Assembly (NCBI RefSeq): GCF_963924675.1
Contig: NC_089232.1
Coordinates: forward strand, 39,021,159 to 39,085,158
DNA: 64,000 nucleotides
Direction of reading: 5' to 3'
Origin: Phocoena phocoena
Lineage: Eukaryota; Chordata; Mammalia; Artiodactyla; Phocoenidae
The notes under the pieces are model-generated. The model did not search any database. It saw only the letters and a program-made list of their open reading frames with translations, and was not told where the DNA came from. Both the position numbers and the translations under genes were made by a program. Shown one piece after another: positions 1-10,292 of the stretch; position 1 is the first letter of the stretch; each line of letters opens with the position of its first letter.

Positions 1-419
1 TTGATAGGCTAGTATACTTAAAATGGTTTAGTACTTAGTAAACATTCAGAAAACAACTTGCTGGTTGACTTTTGAGCTGAGTGGTTTATTCAGTAATTTG
101 CAACAAATCTCTTGCTCCCCCCCGCCCCCACCCCTTGGCCACTTGCTGCTCTCTCTTCATTCTTCTTGATTTAGGGAGCTGCTTTTTTTGGTTTCTGTAC
201 TGTGCCACTGCCTCTTGCTTCCCTGTTGCTTTATCTGCTTCTGCACTGTACTACTCTCTTGACTTTTTCCCACAGAATTCATCACCCCCAGAACTTCCCT
301 TAAAGTCACACCATCTGAGGCTTCAGTGCCCCTACCAGCCCTATAGAAGCGTCTGTGCTGTGCAAGAAATATAGGCAGCAGGCAGAGACTACGACCAGTA
401 GAATAAGGCAGGTTTTCCT

Positions 420-505
420 GACACCAAGGATCTGAAGACCTGGGTGCTGGTCCTACTTGACTCCTAATTTCTTGGGTGACCTTGAGCAGTTTACTTACCA
501 CAGTG
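420..505 (+). repeat. MIR-like fragment
   Basis: The text 'cctgggtgctggtcctac' followed by 'gggtgaccttgagcagttta' resembles the conserved core of the ancient tRNA-derived SINE MIR (normally 'gtgaccttgggcaagttact'). It is strongly diverged. Confidence 0.5.
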
Positions 506-1162
506 CTTACTCTAATAAAATATATAAGTATGTAGATGTACATATTATCTAAACTTTGTCCTATTTTTTTTAAACAGTCCATTTTTCTTCCATATAAATG
601 ATCTATTATTAAAACACACATAAATAATCTAGGGAATATATTTACTCAAAGACATACTACTTGTGTTTAAGAGCCATGACCATTTGAAAACAGGAAAACC
701 AAATTTTAGTACAATTTCCATATTTTGGGACCCACTAATTCTGTTTGAGATTATTAGGAAAAGAGGTGTGCTGTTTACCTTTGTGATATTTATGGGGCGG
801 AAGGGTATTTACCAAATTACTATTGTTAATGAGATTATATAGTGAAAGTTTTAACTCATTTTAGGGAGTAAATCTAATTCTTAAAATTTGTCTTTTCTCT
901 ATGGGTCATTTGGTTATCTATTAATTTTCCTCAAAAACATCATCCTATTTGTTAGTCTTATTTGTCCAGTCCTTATTAACTCTTAATGCTAGATAATAAA
1001 GCTGCATTTCTTATAAAAACATATTTGTTGTTTTGCCATTCAGACTTTTTACAGGTCTCTTCTGTGTCACCCATTTAAGTCCAAGTTAGTAATATTTTAA
1101 TTTATTGGGAGGACAGTTGCCGTGACTGAAAATTTAGTAGAATGAAGTAAAAGTGGCTTTTC

Positions 1163-1259
1163 TGGGAATTCCCTGGTGATCCATTGTTAGGACTCTGTAC
1201 TTGCTGAGGGCCCGGGTCGGGGAACTAAAGATCCCGCAAGCTGCAGCCAAAAAAAAAAA
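1163..1259 (+). mobile_element. short CHR-type SINE
   Basis: This tRNA-derived SINE begins 'gaattccctggtgatcc', carries the 'cgggtcggggaactaa' segment and ends in a long A-run. A direct repeat of about 13 bp ('aaagtggcttttc') flanks it on both sides and marks the target-site duplication. It lies in a USP34 intron, in the sense orientation. Confidence 0.85.
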
Positions 1260-1377
1260 AAAAGTGGCTTTTCCAGTAGGATGTTAAATGACTTCGGACG
1301 TATATCACGAGCAGTGTATTTAAGATTTGCAGTTATTTCAGTGCTCAACCAATCAGTGCTTCTTTTCCCCACTTCAG

Positions 1378-1518
1378 TCGGCTATGTCAAAAAACTGCAT
1401 CAAGCTTTTGTGTGAAGATCCCGTTTTTGCAGAATATATAAAATGTATCCTAATGGATGAAAGAACTTTCCTGAACAACAACATTGTCTACACATTCATG
1501 ACACACTTTCTTCTAAAG
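1378..1518 (+). CDS. USP34: USP34, fourth-last coding exon
   Basis: USP34 is a giant (about 3,500 residue) ubiquitin-specific cysteine protease linked to Wnt/axin signalling and the DNA-damage response. This exon encodes 47 residues in phase 0, beginning SAMSKNCIKLL, and belongs to the C-terminal region downstream of the catalytic domain, so no Cys/His box is expected. The acceptor is 'ttttccccacttcag' and the donor 'aaag|gtatgt' (exon ends AAG). It joins in frame to the next three exons to give 350 C-terminal residues ending GKGNQAAS. The name comes from recalled USP34 C-terminal sequence and from the neighbouring AHSA2 gene, which is also next to USP34 in human. The rest of the gene lies upstream of the window. 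Confidence 0.9.
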
Positions 1519-1621
1519 GTATGTCACAAGTTGGAAACTCAGCGTGTTACTTCCAGTTAGTTAGTGATTGTGCTTTCATTGTGTTGGTCTTTTGGAGATT
1601 TTTCTTAATCATCTTTTTCAG

Positions 1622-1765
1622 GTTCAAGGTCAGGTGTTTTCTGAAGCAAACTGTGCCAATTTGATCAGCACCCTTATTACAAACTTGATAAATCAGTATC
1701 AGAACCTGCAGTCTGATTTCACCAACAGAGTTGAAATTTCCAAAGCAAGTGCTGCTTTAAATGGG
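1622..1765 (+). CDS. USP34: USP34, third-last coding exon
   Basis: It encodes 48 residues starting VQGQVFSEANCANL. The acceptor is 'catctttttcag' and the donor 'aatggg|gtaaga'. Both borders are phase 0, so it joins the exons on either side without a shift. The intron before it is only 103 bp. It is part of the helical C-terminal region of USP34 and has no catalytic residues of its own. Confidence 0.9.
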
Positions 1766-2664
1766 GTAAGAACTATGCAAGGGAAGTCATGTGCTTCAGA
1801 ACTTTCCTTAAATCAACTGTAAATTTGGCCTTTGTATGATTTTACTATATACATAACTTTATTATTCAAACTCTGGAAGTCACATATGATGAAAAAACTA
1901 ACCAAATAAAAATGTGCTCACTCTGCCTTTTCTGTATGTAGCACACACTTTCTGTTACCTTAGAAGACATGAGCTAATATCATTAAATGCTAAGGGCAAT
2001 GACCACTACTTTCTCACATTTTTTGAAATGTTAACTGTGATGTTTGTTAGTGCCTGCGACTCATAAGTAACTGAAAGTCAGATTAGTAATCTGCATATAA
2101 AGCCAGTTAAAACTAGGGAATCGGTTGCCTTCTATAGACTCCCACGAAAGCCATGTCACGGAATAATGAAACACCCTGGAAACGTGCTTGCACACGTCCA
2201 GCAGCAGCCTCCCAAGTAACGAAATGCTTAGATGCCAGAACGGATTACAGAGCTAAGTGAGGAAGACCTTATGACATCCACCAGAAACCAAGTAAAACTG
2301 ACTCCTAGATTAATGAGGCCTAAATTTAAATTGCTCATGGATCATTCAGGGTTTGCTTTTTAAATTCCTGTGTAATCCCCCCCCCCCCCCCCCGGCCTTT
2401 TCCATTTTCAGAAAACACTATTTGGGTCTTCAGTCAGACTTAATTAGTGGTGTGGTGCATGAAATAATGGTATTAGTGACCTAGAACCAATGAAATATAA
2501 ATAGTAGTATCATAACACTGGCTTTCTAGTTTTAACATTCTTCTAACAATACCAGAGGAACCAGGATGGATTCCTGGAAAAGTAAACATGTATGTGCATT
2601 TAAACTGTTAACGGTTGTAATGCTGGCTTTGGAATTTGAAGTGTTCCTATCTGGATTTCTGTAG
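1766..2664 (+). other. USP34: USP34 intron with poly-C tract
   Basis: The intron separates two USP34 exons. Its one notable element is a run of 17 C residues at 2377-2393. No repeat family or additional exon was recognised. The opposite-strand open frame over 2532-2807 overlaps the next USP34 exon and is a shadow. Confidence 0.7.
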
Positions 2665-2824
2665 GACTTGCGGGCACTTGCTTTGCTCCTGTCGGTACAC
2701 ACTCCCAAACAATTAAACCCAGCTCTAATTCCTACTCTGCAAGAGCTTTTAAGCAAATGCAGGACTTGTCTGCAGCAGAGAAACTCACTCCAAGAGCAAG
2801 AAGCCAAAGAAAGAAAAACTAAAG
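2665..2824 (+). CDS. USP34: USP34, second-last coding exon
   Basis: It encodes about 53 residues starting DLRALALLLSVHTPKQL. The acceptor is 'tggatttctgtag' and the donor 'ctaaag|gttagc'. It ends in phase 1: a single G completes an Asp codon with the next exon. The end of the exon is rich in Gln, Glu and Lys and probably forms an exposed helix before the acidic tail. Confidence 0.9.
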
Positions 2825-3006
2825 GTTAGCTTTATGGACTAATAAAATATTGACTTTAGGGTGGGAGAAGGGAAGAATACTGACTTTACAATAGCTGTGT
2901 AAGCCTCCTGAATATAAATGCTAAAAACCAGAATTCCCACAACCACCCCCAGCATGCTCTTAAATGACTCCTTTCAGAGAATTTGTTTTGATGTTCCTTT
3001 TCACAG

Positions 3007-3614
3007 ATGATGAAGGGGCAACTCCTGTTAAAAGAAGGCGCGTTAGCAGTGACGAGGAGCACACTGTAGACAGCTGCATCGGTGACGTGAAAACAGACAC
3101 CAGGGAGGTCCTGACCCCAACTAGCACTTCAGACAATGAGACAAGAGACTCCTCAATTATCGACCCAGGAACTGAGCAAGATCTTCCTTCCCCTGAAAAT
3201 AGTTCTGTTAAAGAATACCGAATGGAAGTTCCATCTTCGTTTTCAGAAGACACGTCAAATATCAGGTCACAGCATGCAGAAGAACAGTCCACCAACGTTA
3301 GATTTGAAGACTGTAAAGAATTCAAAGACCTCCACTGTTCCAAGGATTCTAACCTTGCTGAGGAAGAGTCCGAGTTCCCTTCGACTTCTCTCTCTGCAGT
3401 TCTGTCTGACTTAGCTGACTTGAGAAGCTGTGACGGTCAAGCTTTGCCCTCCCAGGACCCTGAGGCTGCTTTATCACTCAGTTGTGGCCATTCCAGAGGA
3501 CTCTTTAGTCACATGCAGCAGCACGACATTTTAGATACCCTGTGTAGGACCATTGAATCTACAATCCATGTGGTCACGAGGATATCTGGCAAAGGAAACC
3601 AAGCTGCTTCTTGA
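3007..3614 (+). CDS. USP34: USP34, terminal coding exon
   Basis: This is the last coding exon, about 202 residues, with TGA at 3612-3614. The acceptor is 'gttccttttcacag'. The protein segment is low in hydrophobics and rich in Ser, Asp and Glu, so probably disordered. Near its start a basic cluster (KRRRV) is followed directly by SSDEE, which looks like a nuclear-localisation signal next to a casein-kinase-2 type phospho-site; that reading is inference. The extreme C-terminus is more conserved (helical DTLCRTIESTIHVVTRI, then the GKGNQAAS end). The frame is intact, consistent with a functional gene. Confidence 0.92.
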
Positions 3615-4170
3615 CATTAGATGTAGCATGTCTACTTTTAAGGTCACCCCTCACCCCCAATGTATAAGTTTTTGCTTATTTCTGTTTTTGTGCTTCAGTT
3701 CGTCCAGTGCTCTCTGCTTGAATGGCAAGATAGATTTATAGGCTTAATTCTTGGTCAGGCAGAACTTCAGATGAAACAATTTGCATCTTCAGTATACTTT
3801 CTAAAGGGCAATCAGATAATGAATATGTTTTATGTAATTAAGAGTTCACTGTAGTGGCTTTCATTTAATATGGCTGTCTGGGAGGAACAGGGTTCCCCGG
3901 CCCTGTACAATGTAATTTAAACTTAACAGCATTTTTACTGTGTATAATATGGTGTCCTCTGTGCCAGTTTTGTACCTTATAAGAGAGGCAGATTGCCTCT
4001 GATCGCTGTGGTTCTTATTATCAAAATTAAGTTTACTTGTATACGGAACAACCACAAGAAATTTGATTCTGTAAAGAATCCTCTTTAGCTGTGGCCTGGC
4101 AGTATATAAATGGTGCTTTATTTAACAGAATACCTGTGGAGGAAATAAAGCACACTTGATGTAAAAATAA
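3615..4170 (+). other. USP34: USP34 3' untranslated region
   Basis: About 550 bp from the stop codon to the predicted cleavage region. It is AT-rich and contains no repeat that I recognise. It ends at the poly(A) signal near 4144. The short open frames inside it have no coding features. Confidence 0.75.
4144..4149 (+). terminator. USP34: USP34 polyadenylation signal
   Basis: A canonical AATAAA ('ggaaataaagcac'), about 530 bp after the USP34 stop. Cleavage is expected 15-25 bp downstream. The TTTTATTTTTATT run just after it may serve as the U-rich downstream element. Confidence 0.7.
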
Positions 4171-4174
4171 TTGT

Positions 4175-4186
4175 TTTATTTTTATT
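4175..4186 (-). terminator. AHSA2: distal AHSA2 poly(A) signals (candidate)
   Basis: Read on the minus strand this stretch contains two overlapping AATAAA hexamers. Use of either would extend AHSA2 transcripts to within a few bases of the USP34 cleavage region, or into it. The nearer signal at 4552-4557 is an alternative. Confidence 0.4.
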
Positions 4187-4551
4187 GACATGACTGATTG
4201 CTATTCTGTGCACTTAATTAAACTGATTGTGATGACTTTTTATTTGTTTACATACCTTGCTTCAAGTCTTCTCAGATGAAAGTAATGAGAAAACTGGGGG
4301 AACATACTTACATCCATTATATTCTATTTCATTAGAAGCATAGTGGCAGTCCAAAAAGTACCTTTTTCCTTAGACTTTTCAATCCTCACCACCCTGAAGT
4401 GCGTAACTGCTGCAGGGAGAAGCATAACAATACAGCCAACTCGCCCTCACTTCAGCATGCTTCTGAATGCAACATGCCACTGTTTCACTACCTAAGAGCT
4501 ACACACCTTAAAAACCCTTAAGTAAAATAAAGGAATGGTATTAACATGCCA

Positions 4552-4557
4552 TTTATT
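4552..4557 (-). terminator. AHSA2: proximal AHSA2 poly(A) signal (candidate)
   Basis: AATAAA on the minus strand, about 325 bp beyond the AHSA2 stop codon. It would give a compact 3' UTR and leave a gap of roughly 380 bp before the USP34 end. Nothing else coding was seen at 4170-4880. Confidence 0.5.
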
Positions 4558-4882
4558 TTTTGTCTTCCTGAACTAAAATTACAGCTAAAACAGCAAGCTT
4601 GCTAGGACAAGCTTTAGCTTGGGACACTTCAACTATCTGTATTCAGGGACTCAATCTATTCCCAGAGGAGCATCTATGGGAGGTAAAATACCTAATTTCA
4701 CATTGCTTGCTTTCTAGTCATAGTAAAGATTCAAACAATGCTTTCAAATGTAAGTTCATGGATTTCATTCAATATAAATTAAGAGTATTTGTTTTCTTTT
4801 TTTAAAGGAATGACAGAGGGAAGAGGTAAACGTTACACTTTTTCTGCTTACATAATGTAATACCCTTATAAAATCTTCTAAC

Positions 4883-5055
4883 TCAACCATTTAGGGTGAT
4901 CAGCTGCAGTAAACCTTGTATTTCTTCAAAATGCTGCTTCTGCCAACAGAATTTCATGTTCTCTTCTTCACAGACAGGAACACCTTTACAGTCCAATTGT
5001 AATTCCGTCTGCCCTAGAGAAGGCACAAAATTCAGTGCAACTATTGCATAGTGTT
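4883..5055 (-). CDS. AHSA2: AHSA2 exon 9 (terminal coding exon)
   Basis: The final coding exon, residues about 278-334, with TGA at 4883-4885. The acceptor is 'ttttttcttccag'. It begins EHYAIVALNFVPSLGQTELQL, the last strands of the AHSA1/START-like domain, then a helix containing FCWQKQHFEEIQ. The terminus (LLQLITLNG) differs from the Phe-Gly-Tyr ending of AHSA1, as expected for the AHSA2 paralogue. Summed over nine exons the coding length is 1,005 nt, an exact multiple of three. Confidence 0.9.
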
Positions 5056-5190
5056 CTGGAAGAAAAAAAGGAAAGCTTATTACTGCATTATGAAAAGAAA
5101 AACTTATCCATACAGTACCACTATTTGATTTTCATAGTAGAGGGGAAAAAAAACGAGTGTTTTTGGACTTAAAAGGTGCTAATAACATAC

Positions 5191-5242
5191 CTTCTGGCCA
5201 GTTCCTACATCTCCATTTCATGACGATCTTTTTATTTGTTAA
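5191..5242 (-). CDS. AHSA2: AHSA2 exon 8
   Basis: A 52-nt exon encoding LTNKKIVMKWRCRNWPE. The acceptor is 'tttgttttcag' and the donor 'gaag|gtatgt'. It corresponds to the MKWR...WP segment found in all Aha1 homologues within the C-terminal START-like domain. It starts in phase 0 and ends in phase 1, matching exon 9. Confidence 0.9.
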
Positions 5243-5742
5243 CTGAAAACAAAGGGGAAATTCCACTGAAAAAGCCCCTATGTACAAGAAGTAATCAGTG
5301 AACAACGTACACTCCCATCTTCCAGTTTATATGCCAGCACCACTGAGAATTCATTGTCCCTAGTGCCAAAATGTGACGAAAGTAACATCAAGGACAGAAG
5401 CGTGACAACCAATGCAGAGATGATGTCAACGGCAAGGCAACTGACATTTGGCAACACACACCCTAGTGGCAGAAACCTGAAACTTCTAGACCAAGAGTTG
5501 GGAGGAATTATACTTGTGTCTTCTAAAATCATAAACATTGCACAATTACTGTGAAACTGAAGCGTCAGCTTTTAGTATATATAACATTTTTTATTTTCCC
5601 TGTAACCAACTTTATAAAGTGGTCAAGTTTCTGTGAACTCAGATAAAAACCAAAGCACATTTTAAAAAGGCACGAATAAAGCAATATCAACAGAAGTCAG
5701 TCCCAGCTTAACTTTCCTTTAACCTATAATAAGATTACTTAC

Positions 5743-5844
5743 CAATTCTACATATTCACCAGTGATGTTCCCATCAAACATTTGGAATTTCCTTCCCTTT
5801 TCAGCTTCTAATACAGCAGGAGATTTAGAAAATTTTTGCACCAA
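5743..5844 (-). CDS. AHSA2: AHSA2 exon 7
   Basis: Encodes 34 residues from LVQKFSKSPAVLEAEKG through FDGNITGEYVEL, in the START-like domain. The acceptor is 'gcttggttag' and the donor 'ttg|gtaagt'. Both ends are phase 0. The GRKF segment has Arg where Aha1 proteins usually have a second Gly (GGKF), a mild substitution. Confidence 0.9.
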
Positions 5845-6256
5845 CTAACCAAGCAAAACATACAATAGACATGTTATTCCGGCATACGCTATCATGTTTT
5901 TAACCTAAATGTCAAGTACTAATATAAGCTACTGTGGTTTGTGTTTGTTTAATTGTGAATACATAGCTTTTAATTATGGCTTCCTCCTTCTCTCCCTGTC
6001 TTTCAGAGGAAGAAAGCTCAGTAAATTGCTCCAAACCCCTCAATGTTGATAAATTCCCCCCAAATGCCCATCATTTACCCCCCTCAAATCTTTAGGATAA
6101 CTTCCCCGCCTCAAGCTATCCTAAAGATTTCTAGATCTCTTCAATCAGAAAAACACGGCTATGCAGGAAACCACGAACCAGCTTCAGTTCTTAGTGGTGT
6201 AGGTGTATTTTCTCCCAATGTCAGCATTTCAGATCCTGGCTTGAGACGTGACTTAC

Positions 6257-6373
6257 ATCTTTCACAGTGAAGATTCTGTACAGCTGCTCAATAGCTGTGT
6301 CAAACAGTTCCGTCATGTGCAGTGCCACAGTAGGAATCCTTACGCCCAGCGCCACTGGAGAGGAGGCCTGAAT
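6257..6373 (-). CDS. AHSA2: AHSA2 exon 6
   Basis: Encodes 39 residues starting IQASSPVALGVRIPT and ending LYRIFTVKD. It covers the linker and the start of the C-terminal AHSA1 domain. The acceptor is 'ttttcttttgag' and the donor 'gat|gtaagt'; both ends are phase 0. Confidence 0.9.
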
Positions 6374-6559
6374 CTCAAAAGAAAAGGTTCCAAAGCATAA
6401 TTATTAGCATGACAAGAGATTCAAAAAATTCAGTCTTCCAGTCTTAGTAAAACACCAGAATGGTCCCCCACACTATCCCTTCCACTAAAAGCCTTGTTAG
6501 CACCACCAATCCTACCTAGTCTTTATTTTAGAAACAGTTCAGTGCTCCTTAGCTCTGTT

Positions 6560-6599
6560 CCACTCCCAGACTACGGCTTCCACTCCCAGGCTATGGCTT
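6560..6599. repeat. 20-bp tandem duplication in AHSA2 intron
   Basis: Two adjacent 20-bp units of the form 'ccactcccagRctaYggctt' with two differences between them. It is a small local duplication in the intron between exons 5 and 6; no function is suggested. Confidence 0.8.
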
Positions 6600-7073
6600 C
6601 ACAGCCCAAATCCTACTTGGATATGTAAATATGACCCAGGGATCATAAAGATAAGCAGGTGAAAGATACCAGCACTTAAGGCCAAAGGGTGTCAATTCCC
6701 CATCACCAGATTCCGCGAACAGGATCTAAAACCTCCCAATCCTCCAAATGTCTAGAGAGAAGTTTCTTCCATCATGGTATGTGACCTCAAAGTCACCTGC
6801 TGTTATTTGTTGCCTACCGAAACAACACTGCCTTTACAGCAGTCTTGAACTAAATTCAATATTTATCCCACAAAAAGGATCCCTTCCATCAAGGATGAAA
6901 GTCTCATTTCATCATTTCCCCCAAAATGGCAAGGGATGCAAGGGTGGATTAACTGGCCCATCTCAATATCCTTCATAGTTCTCCATCATCACAAGGCTGT
7001 TTAGAGCTTTGAAGCCCTCTCATTAAGCACTTCCTTCTCCCCCTCCCTACATGTCTGCCACCAGAGATCATAC

Positions 7074-7162
7074 CTGCAAGGTAGTCTCACTCAGTTTCCT
7101 TTTAACAGTCAATTCTTGGGTTGCCATAGCTTTGGTTGGTAAAATCATTCCCATTGTAAATT
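7074..7162 (-). CDS. AHSA2: AHSA2 exon 5
   Basis: Encodes about 30 residues starting EFTMGMILPTKAMATQE and ending ETTLQ. The FT-G-MILPT motif closes the N-terminal HSP90-binding domain and leads into the flexible linker. The acceptor is 'gttttctttgtag' and the donor 'ttgcag|gtatga'. It starts with a split codon (G from exon 4) and ends in phase 0. Confidence 0.9.
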
Positions 7163-7817
7163 CTACAAAGAAAACGTATGAGAAATGGTTTTAATAAAGA
7201 ACTTTTTACTTTTCAGCCCAAATACTAAGGCAGAAAACTGAAAATAAGATATAAGAATATAAAGGAACTGATATTTATTTGTAAAAAGAATTCCTATAGC
7301 GTTTTGAGAATTTCAAGACCATTCTGTATTTTTTACATATAAAACTAATCATTAACCTGAGTTCCATGGCAACAAATGCCTTTTATCCTTTTCTTTTTAT
7401 CAAATGCCTCACTTTTATCTAGTTCTTGATAAAACAGCATAATTTCCAAAGGTTGTTTTCCAAAGAGCTCCATTTTATACACCTAACTACTAATAGCTTT
7501 ATGGCCTTCACTTACTGTCAAAGCCAGACACTTGGCTTATTGCTTCACCATCACCTCACAAAGCTTGGCCTCACAGTATTCAAGCCTGTGGGCCAGCAGC
7601 GTGTGTGATCTCGTAGGAAAAGTGTAAACCCCAAACCCATCTATGTCAATGCCTAGATACTCAGCAGAGTCCAAGGATGAGGTGCAGACATACATGCCCT
7701 GCTGGCTATTTTACCTGGCAGGTAACTTCTCTAATTTAGGGAAGAAGACAATAACCTCAATTCCACACAGTGAAGGGATTAAATAAGTCTCAACTACACC
7801 TGTAATACCTGCAGTCA

Positions 7818-7935
7818 CTTTCATTCACTCATTCAACAAAAATTGAGCACCTACTACATGCCAGGCATTGTGCTAGATGCTGGAGATATAGCAGTGAACA
7901 AGACGGGCTCCTTCCATGCCTTCATGGAGCTTACA
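7818..7935 (-). repeat. L2 LINE 3' end
   Basis: The text 'attcaacaaaaattgagcac', then 'atgccaggcattgtgctag', is the reverse complement of the ancient L2 3' terminus. It lies in the AHSA2 intron between exons 4 and 5. Confidence 0.7.
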
Positions 7936-8245
7936 GTCTAGCAGAGAAGGCAGACATTAAACAAATAATTATAAAAACAACTGATAAAAGAATTATCATT
8001 CCAGAAAACTATCAACAATTCTGTAGGCAAAATGGTTCACGCTGTGTAAAATACTGATAATCACTAATTATGGTCTAACTCATGACTAGCTCTCAACCTC
8101 CAGACTACAATTTATCCTGCAGCATACAGAATTGTTTTTAGAGCTTTGGAAATCAGCCTAACCTGGGAATCCAGACCACAGTGCAGAGCATTATTTGGGT
8201 AAATGGAAAAGGGACCCTCTAGTTCACAAGGGATGCCTTCTTTAC

Positions 8246-8360
8246 CCGTCTTAAGTGCCTTCAGGTAATCTCCAAGGGCTTCCCTGACCTTGGCGGTGCC
8301 TGCAGTTTTCATAAGATCCTTCAGTATATTCCCATCTCCTTTCTTTTTACTCACGTTCAC
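8246..8360 (-). CDS. AHSA2: AHSA2 exon 4
   Basis: Encodes about 38 residues from VNVSKKKGDGNILKDLMK to LKALKT, the C-terminal helical part of the N-terminal Aha1 domain. The acceptor is 'tctgatttgtag' and the donor 'agacgg|gtaaag'. The exon starts in phase 0 and ends in phase 1, matching exon 5. A longer in-frame run into the intron is read-through and not coding. Confidence 0.9.
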
Positions 8361-8665
8361 CTACAAATCAGAAAAATACAAACCTAAGAAAAGTCTGGTT
8401 TGACATAATCTTATAATACTGGGACATATGGATGAGGGAACTGTGATGGTGAGGAAAGAGAAAGAAGTGGATGTAAGAGACGTGACAGGTTTTCTTCATA
8501 TAGTTTGAGAAGATGTAAGGGATTTTTAATCAAGGGTCCATTGACCTGGTTGGTGGCCAAATCTTAAACGGACTTCGTAGAATGTAAACCCCCCAATTTG
8601 CGTACGTTTTATGTATATATATATAATATCGATGATGTAGTCCATGGCTTCCACAGGGTCTAGAA

Positions 8666-8992
8666 ATGCGCTGTCTAGTATGGAGCCGCTTAGCCTCATG
8701 TGGCTACTGAGCACTTGCAATGCGGCTGGTATGATTTGAGATGTGCTGTAAGTGTAAATAATATACACCAGACTTTGAAGACTTAGTACCAAAAAAGAAT
8801 GTAAAATAACCTCATTAATAACTTTGATACTAATTACATGTTAAAATGATATTTTTACATTTTGGGTAAAATAAAAAATATTAAAACCAATTTCATGTTT
8901 CTTTTAAATTTTTTAACATGGCTACTAGAAAATTTTAAGTTCCTTATGTGGCTTGCATTATATTTCTGTTGAACAGCGCTCATCTAGAACCC
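8666..8992 (-). mobile_element. non-autonomous hAT/MER5-like DNA transposon
   Basis: The element starts near 'tgcgctgtctagtatgg' and ends 'gaacagcgct', imperfect inverted ends of the MER5/Charlie type. A 'tctagaa' repeat on both sides is about the size of a hAT 8-bp target duplication. The internal 'catgtggctactgagcactt' is typical of the group. Strand and subfamily are uncertain. Confidence 0.6.
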
Positions 8993-9057
8993 CAAAGCCA
9001 GTGTAATTAGGAAAACCAAGTTCCCAATATCCTGGTCTTGGGCTACATTTTTTTGTC

Positions 9058-9162
9058 AGGGAGGAGAGTTGGGAAAGGGAGAGGAGGAGGGAGAGGAAAG
9101 AAAAGAGGGAAGATGGAAGGAATGGACAGGAGGAGAGAGGGGGAGACAGGGAGAGGGAAGCG
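9058..9162 (+). repeat. purine (GA)-rich tract
   Basis: About 100 bp that is almost all G and A on the plus strand, with many GGGA and GAGG blocks. It is low-complexity and lies within an AHSA2 intron, where its pyrimidine complement is on the transcript strand. Confidence 0.8.
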
Positions 9163-10206
9163 TCAAAATGCTGCTCTGGGGATGCCTCTGTAGTAGTCTC
9201 AGAACGAAGAGGTGTTGGTTTGAAATATCTAGCGTCCCTGTGATTCGGTTGAGTCGGGCCTGCTCCCAGGCCCCAGTTCTAATCTGAAGAGTTTATTCCG
9301 TAATACTATTGTACCACAGGCTGAATCTAAAAGACCAGTTTAATATGCTGCTGAAACACTTCTCAGCTGATGGATCTGAATACAGCAAAGTGAAATCACA
9401 GCCCGAGGGCAACAACCACACATCTGAAGGTATGTCCGAGACAGCCCCACTTCTACAGCCTTTCATAACCTTTAAGAAAGGCAACTCATAGTGGCTCAGC
9501 GTAACTTAGTTTTTATATCTTGAAGGCCTTCACACTGAATACATTCACAAATCAAAAAAGACCCTGTATCAAACTGTCTTCATTTGGCAAATAACAGCTG
9601 CTGTACAAATGGTCTCGCCCCAAAACCAAGCTTTTGGCTGAAAGAGGGCACTAACTGTAAACCAAGCATGGGAGTTACACAGGCTCTATCTCCCAAGACA
9701 ACCAGAAGAGCCAGTCAAAAGCAACACACACTAATTTACTAAAAAGCATAGTATAACCAAGGGAGATCACAGCAAAAAGCTGAGAATTTTCACTATTGAA
9801 GGGAAAGAGCAACGATGCAGAGGAGAAGCAGCAAAATCCCATTCACCAAGCTGTGCAAAATACCTGAGCACTTTCCAGTGTATACACTGTCACGTGTATC
9901 TGAAACGTGAATTAACCCAGTGTCACAGATGAGGAGGCCACGGACGGTGCAGTCACCTGCCTGGGCCCGACTCCTGGTCCACAGGGGTCTAGGGCCTTCC
10001 CAGTGTGCTCTTCCTCCTGCACCACTCTCCCACCCCACGCTGCGCCCAGGTACAGCTATCCTCCTCAGCAAACGAGCCCTCACTGCTCACCAAAACTACC
10101 GCACAAGCACCACACAGTCCGATTAACAGTTTTTCAAATGCCCAACATGTCTAACAGAAACTTGATTTAAAAAAAAAAAAGAAAGAAACTCCATCAGATA
10201 CCTCAC

Positions 10207-10292
10207 CTCAGTGTCATCTACTTCATTTTCTTCAGACAGGTTGGGTATTTCAATCAACCCCTTGTGCTTCGCACCAGATTCTTTAATTATAC
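10207..10292 (-). CDS. AHSA2: AHSA2 exon 3
   Basis: Encodes residues 91-119, including KHKGLIEIPNLSEENEVDDTE. The G-x-(V/I)-EIPNLS-(D/E)EN motif is a strong Aha1-family signature in the N-terminal HSP90 middle-domain-binding region. The acceptor is 'tgctcattttag' and the donor 'ctgag|gtgagg'. It starts with a split Gly codon and ends in phase 0. Exon 2 is about 15 kb away across a transposon-filled intron. Confidence 0.9.

Larger units (their letters stand above)
1..1377 (+). other. USP34: USP34 intron (partial)
   Basis: This is intronic sequence ahead of the first visible USP34 exon; its 5' end lies outside the window. It contains an old MIR-like fragment and one short CHR-type SINE, both listed separately. 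I found no exon with convincing splice sites and a conserved reading frame here. The open frames near 81-621 have no recognisable protein similarity and are taken as chance. Confidence 0.7.

Noticed and set aside
9069..9287. Open frame in the GA-rich tract
   Set aside because: It is a low-complexity Glu/Gly/Lys translation of a purine run inside an AHSA2 intron.
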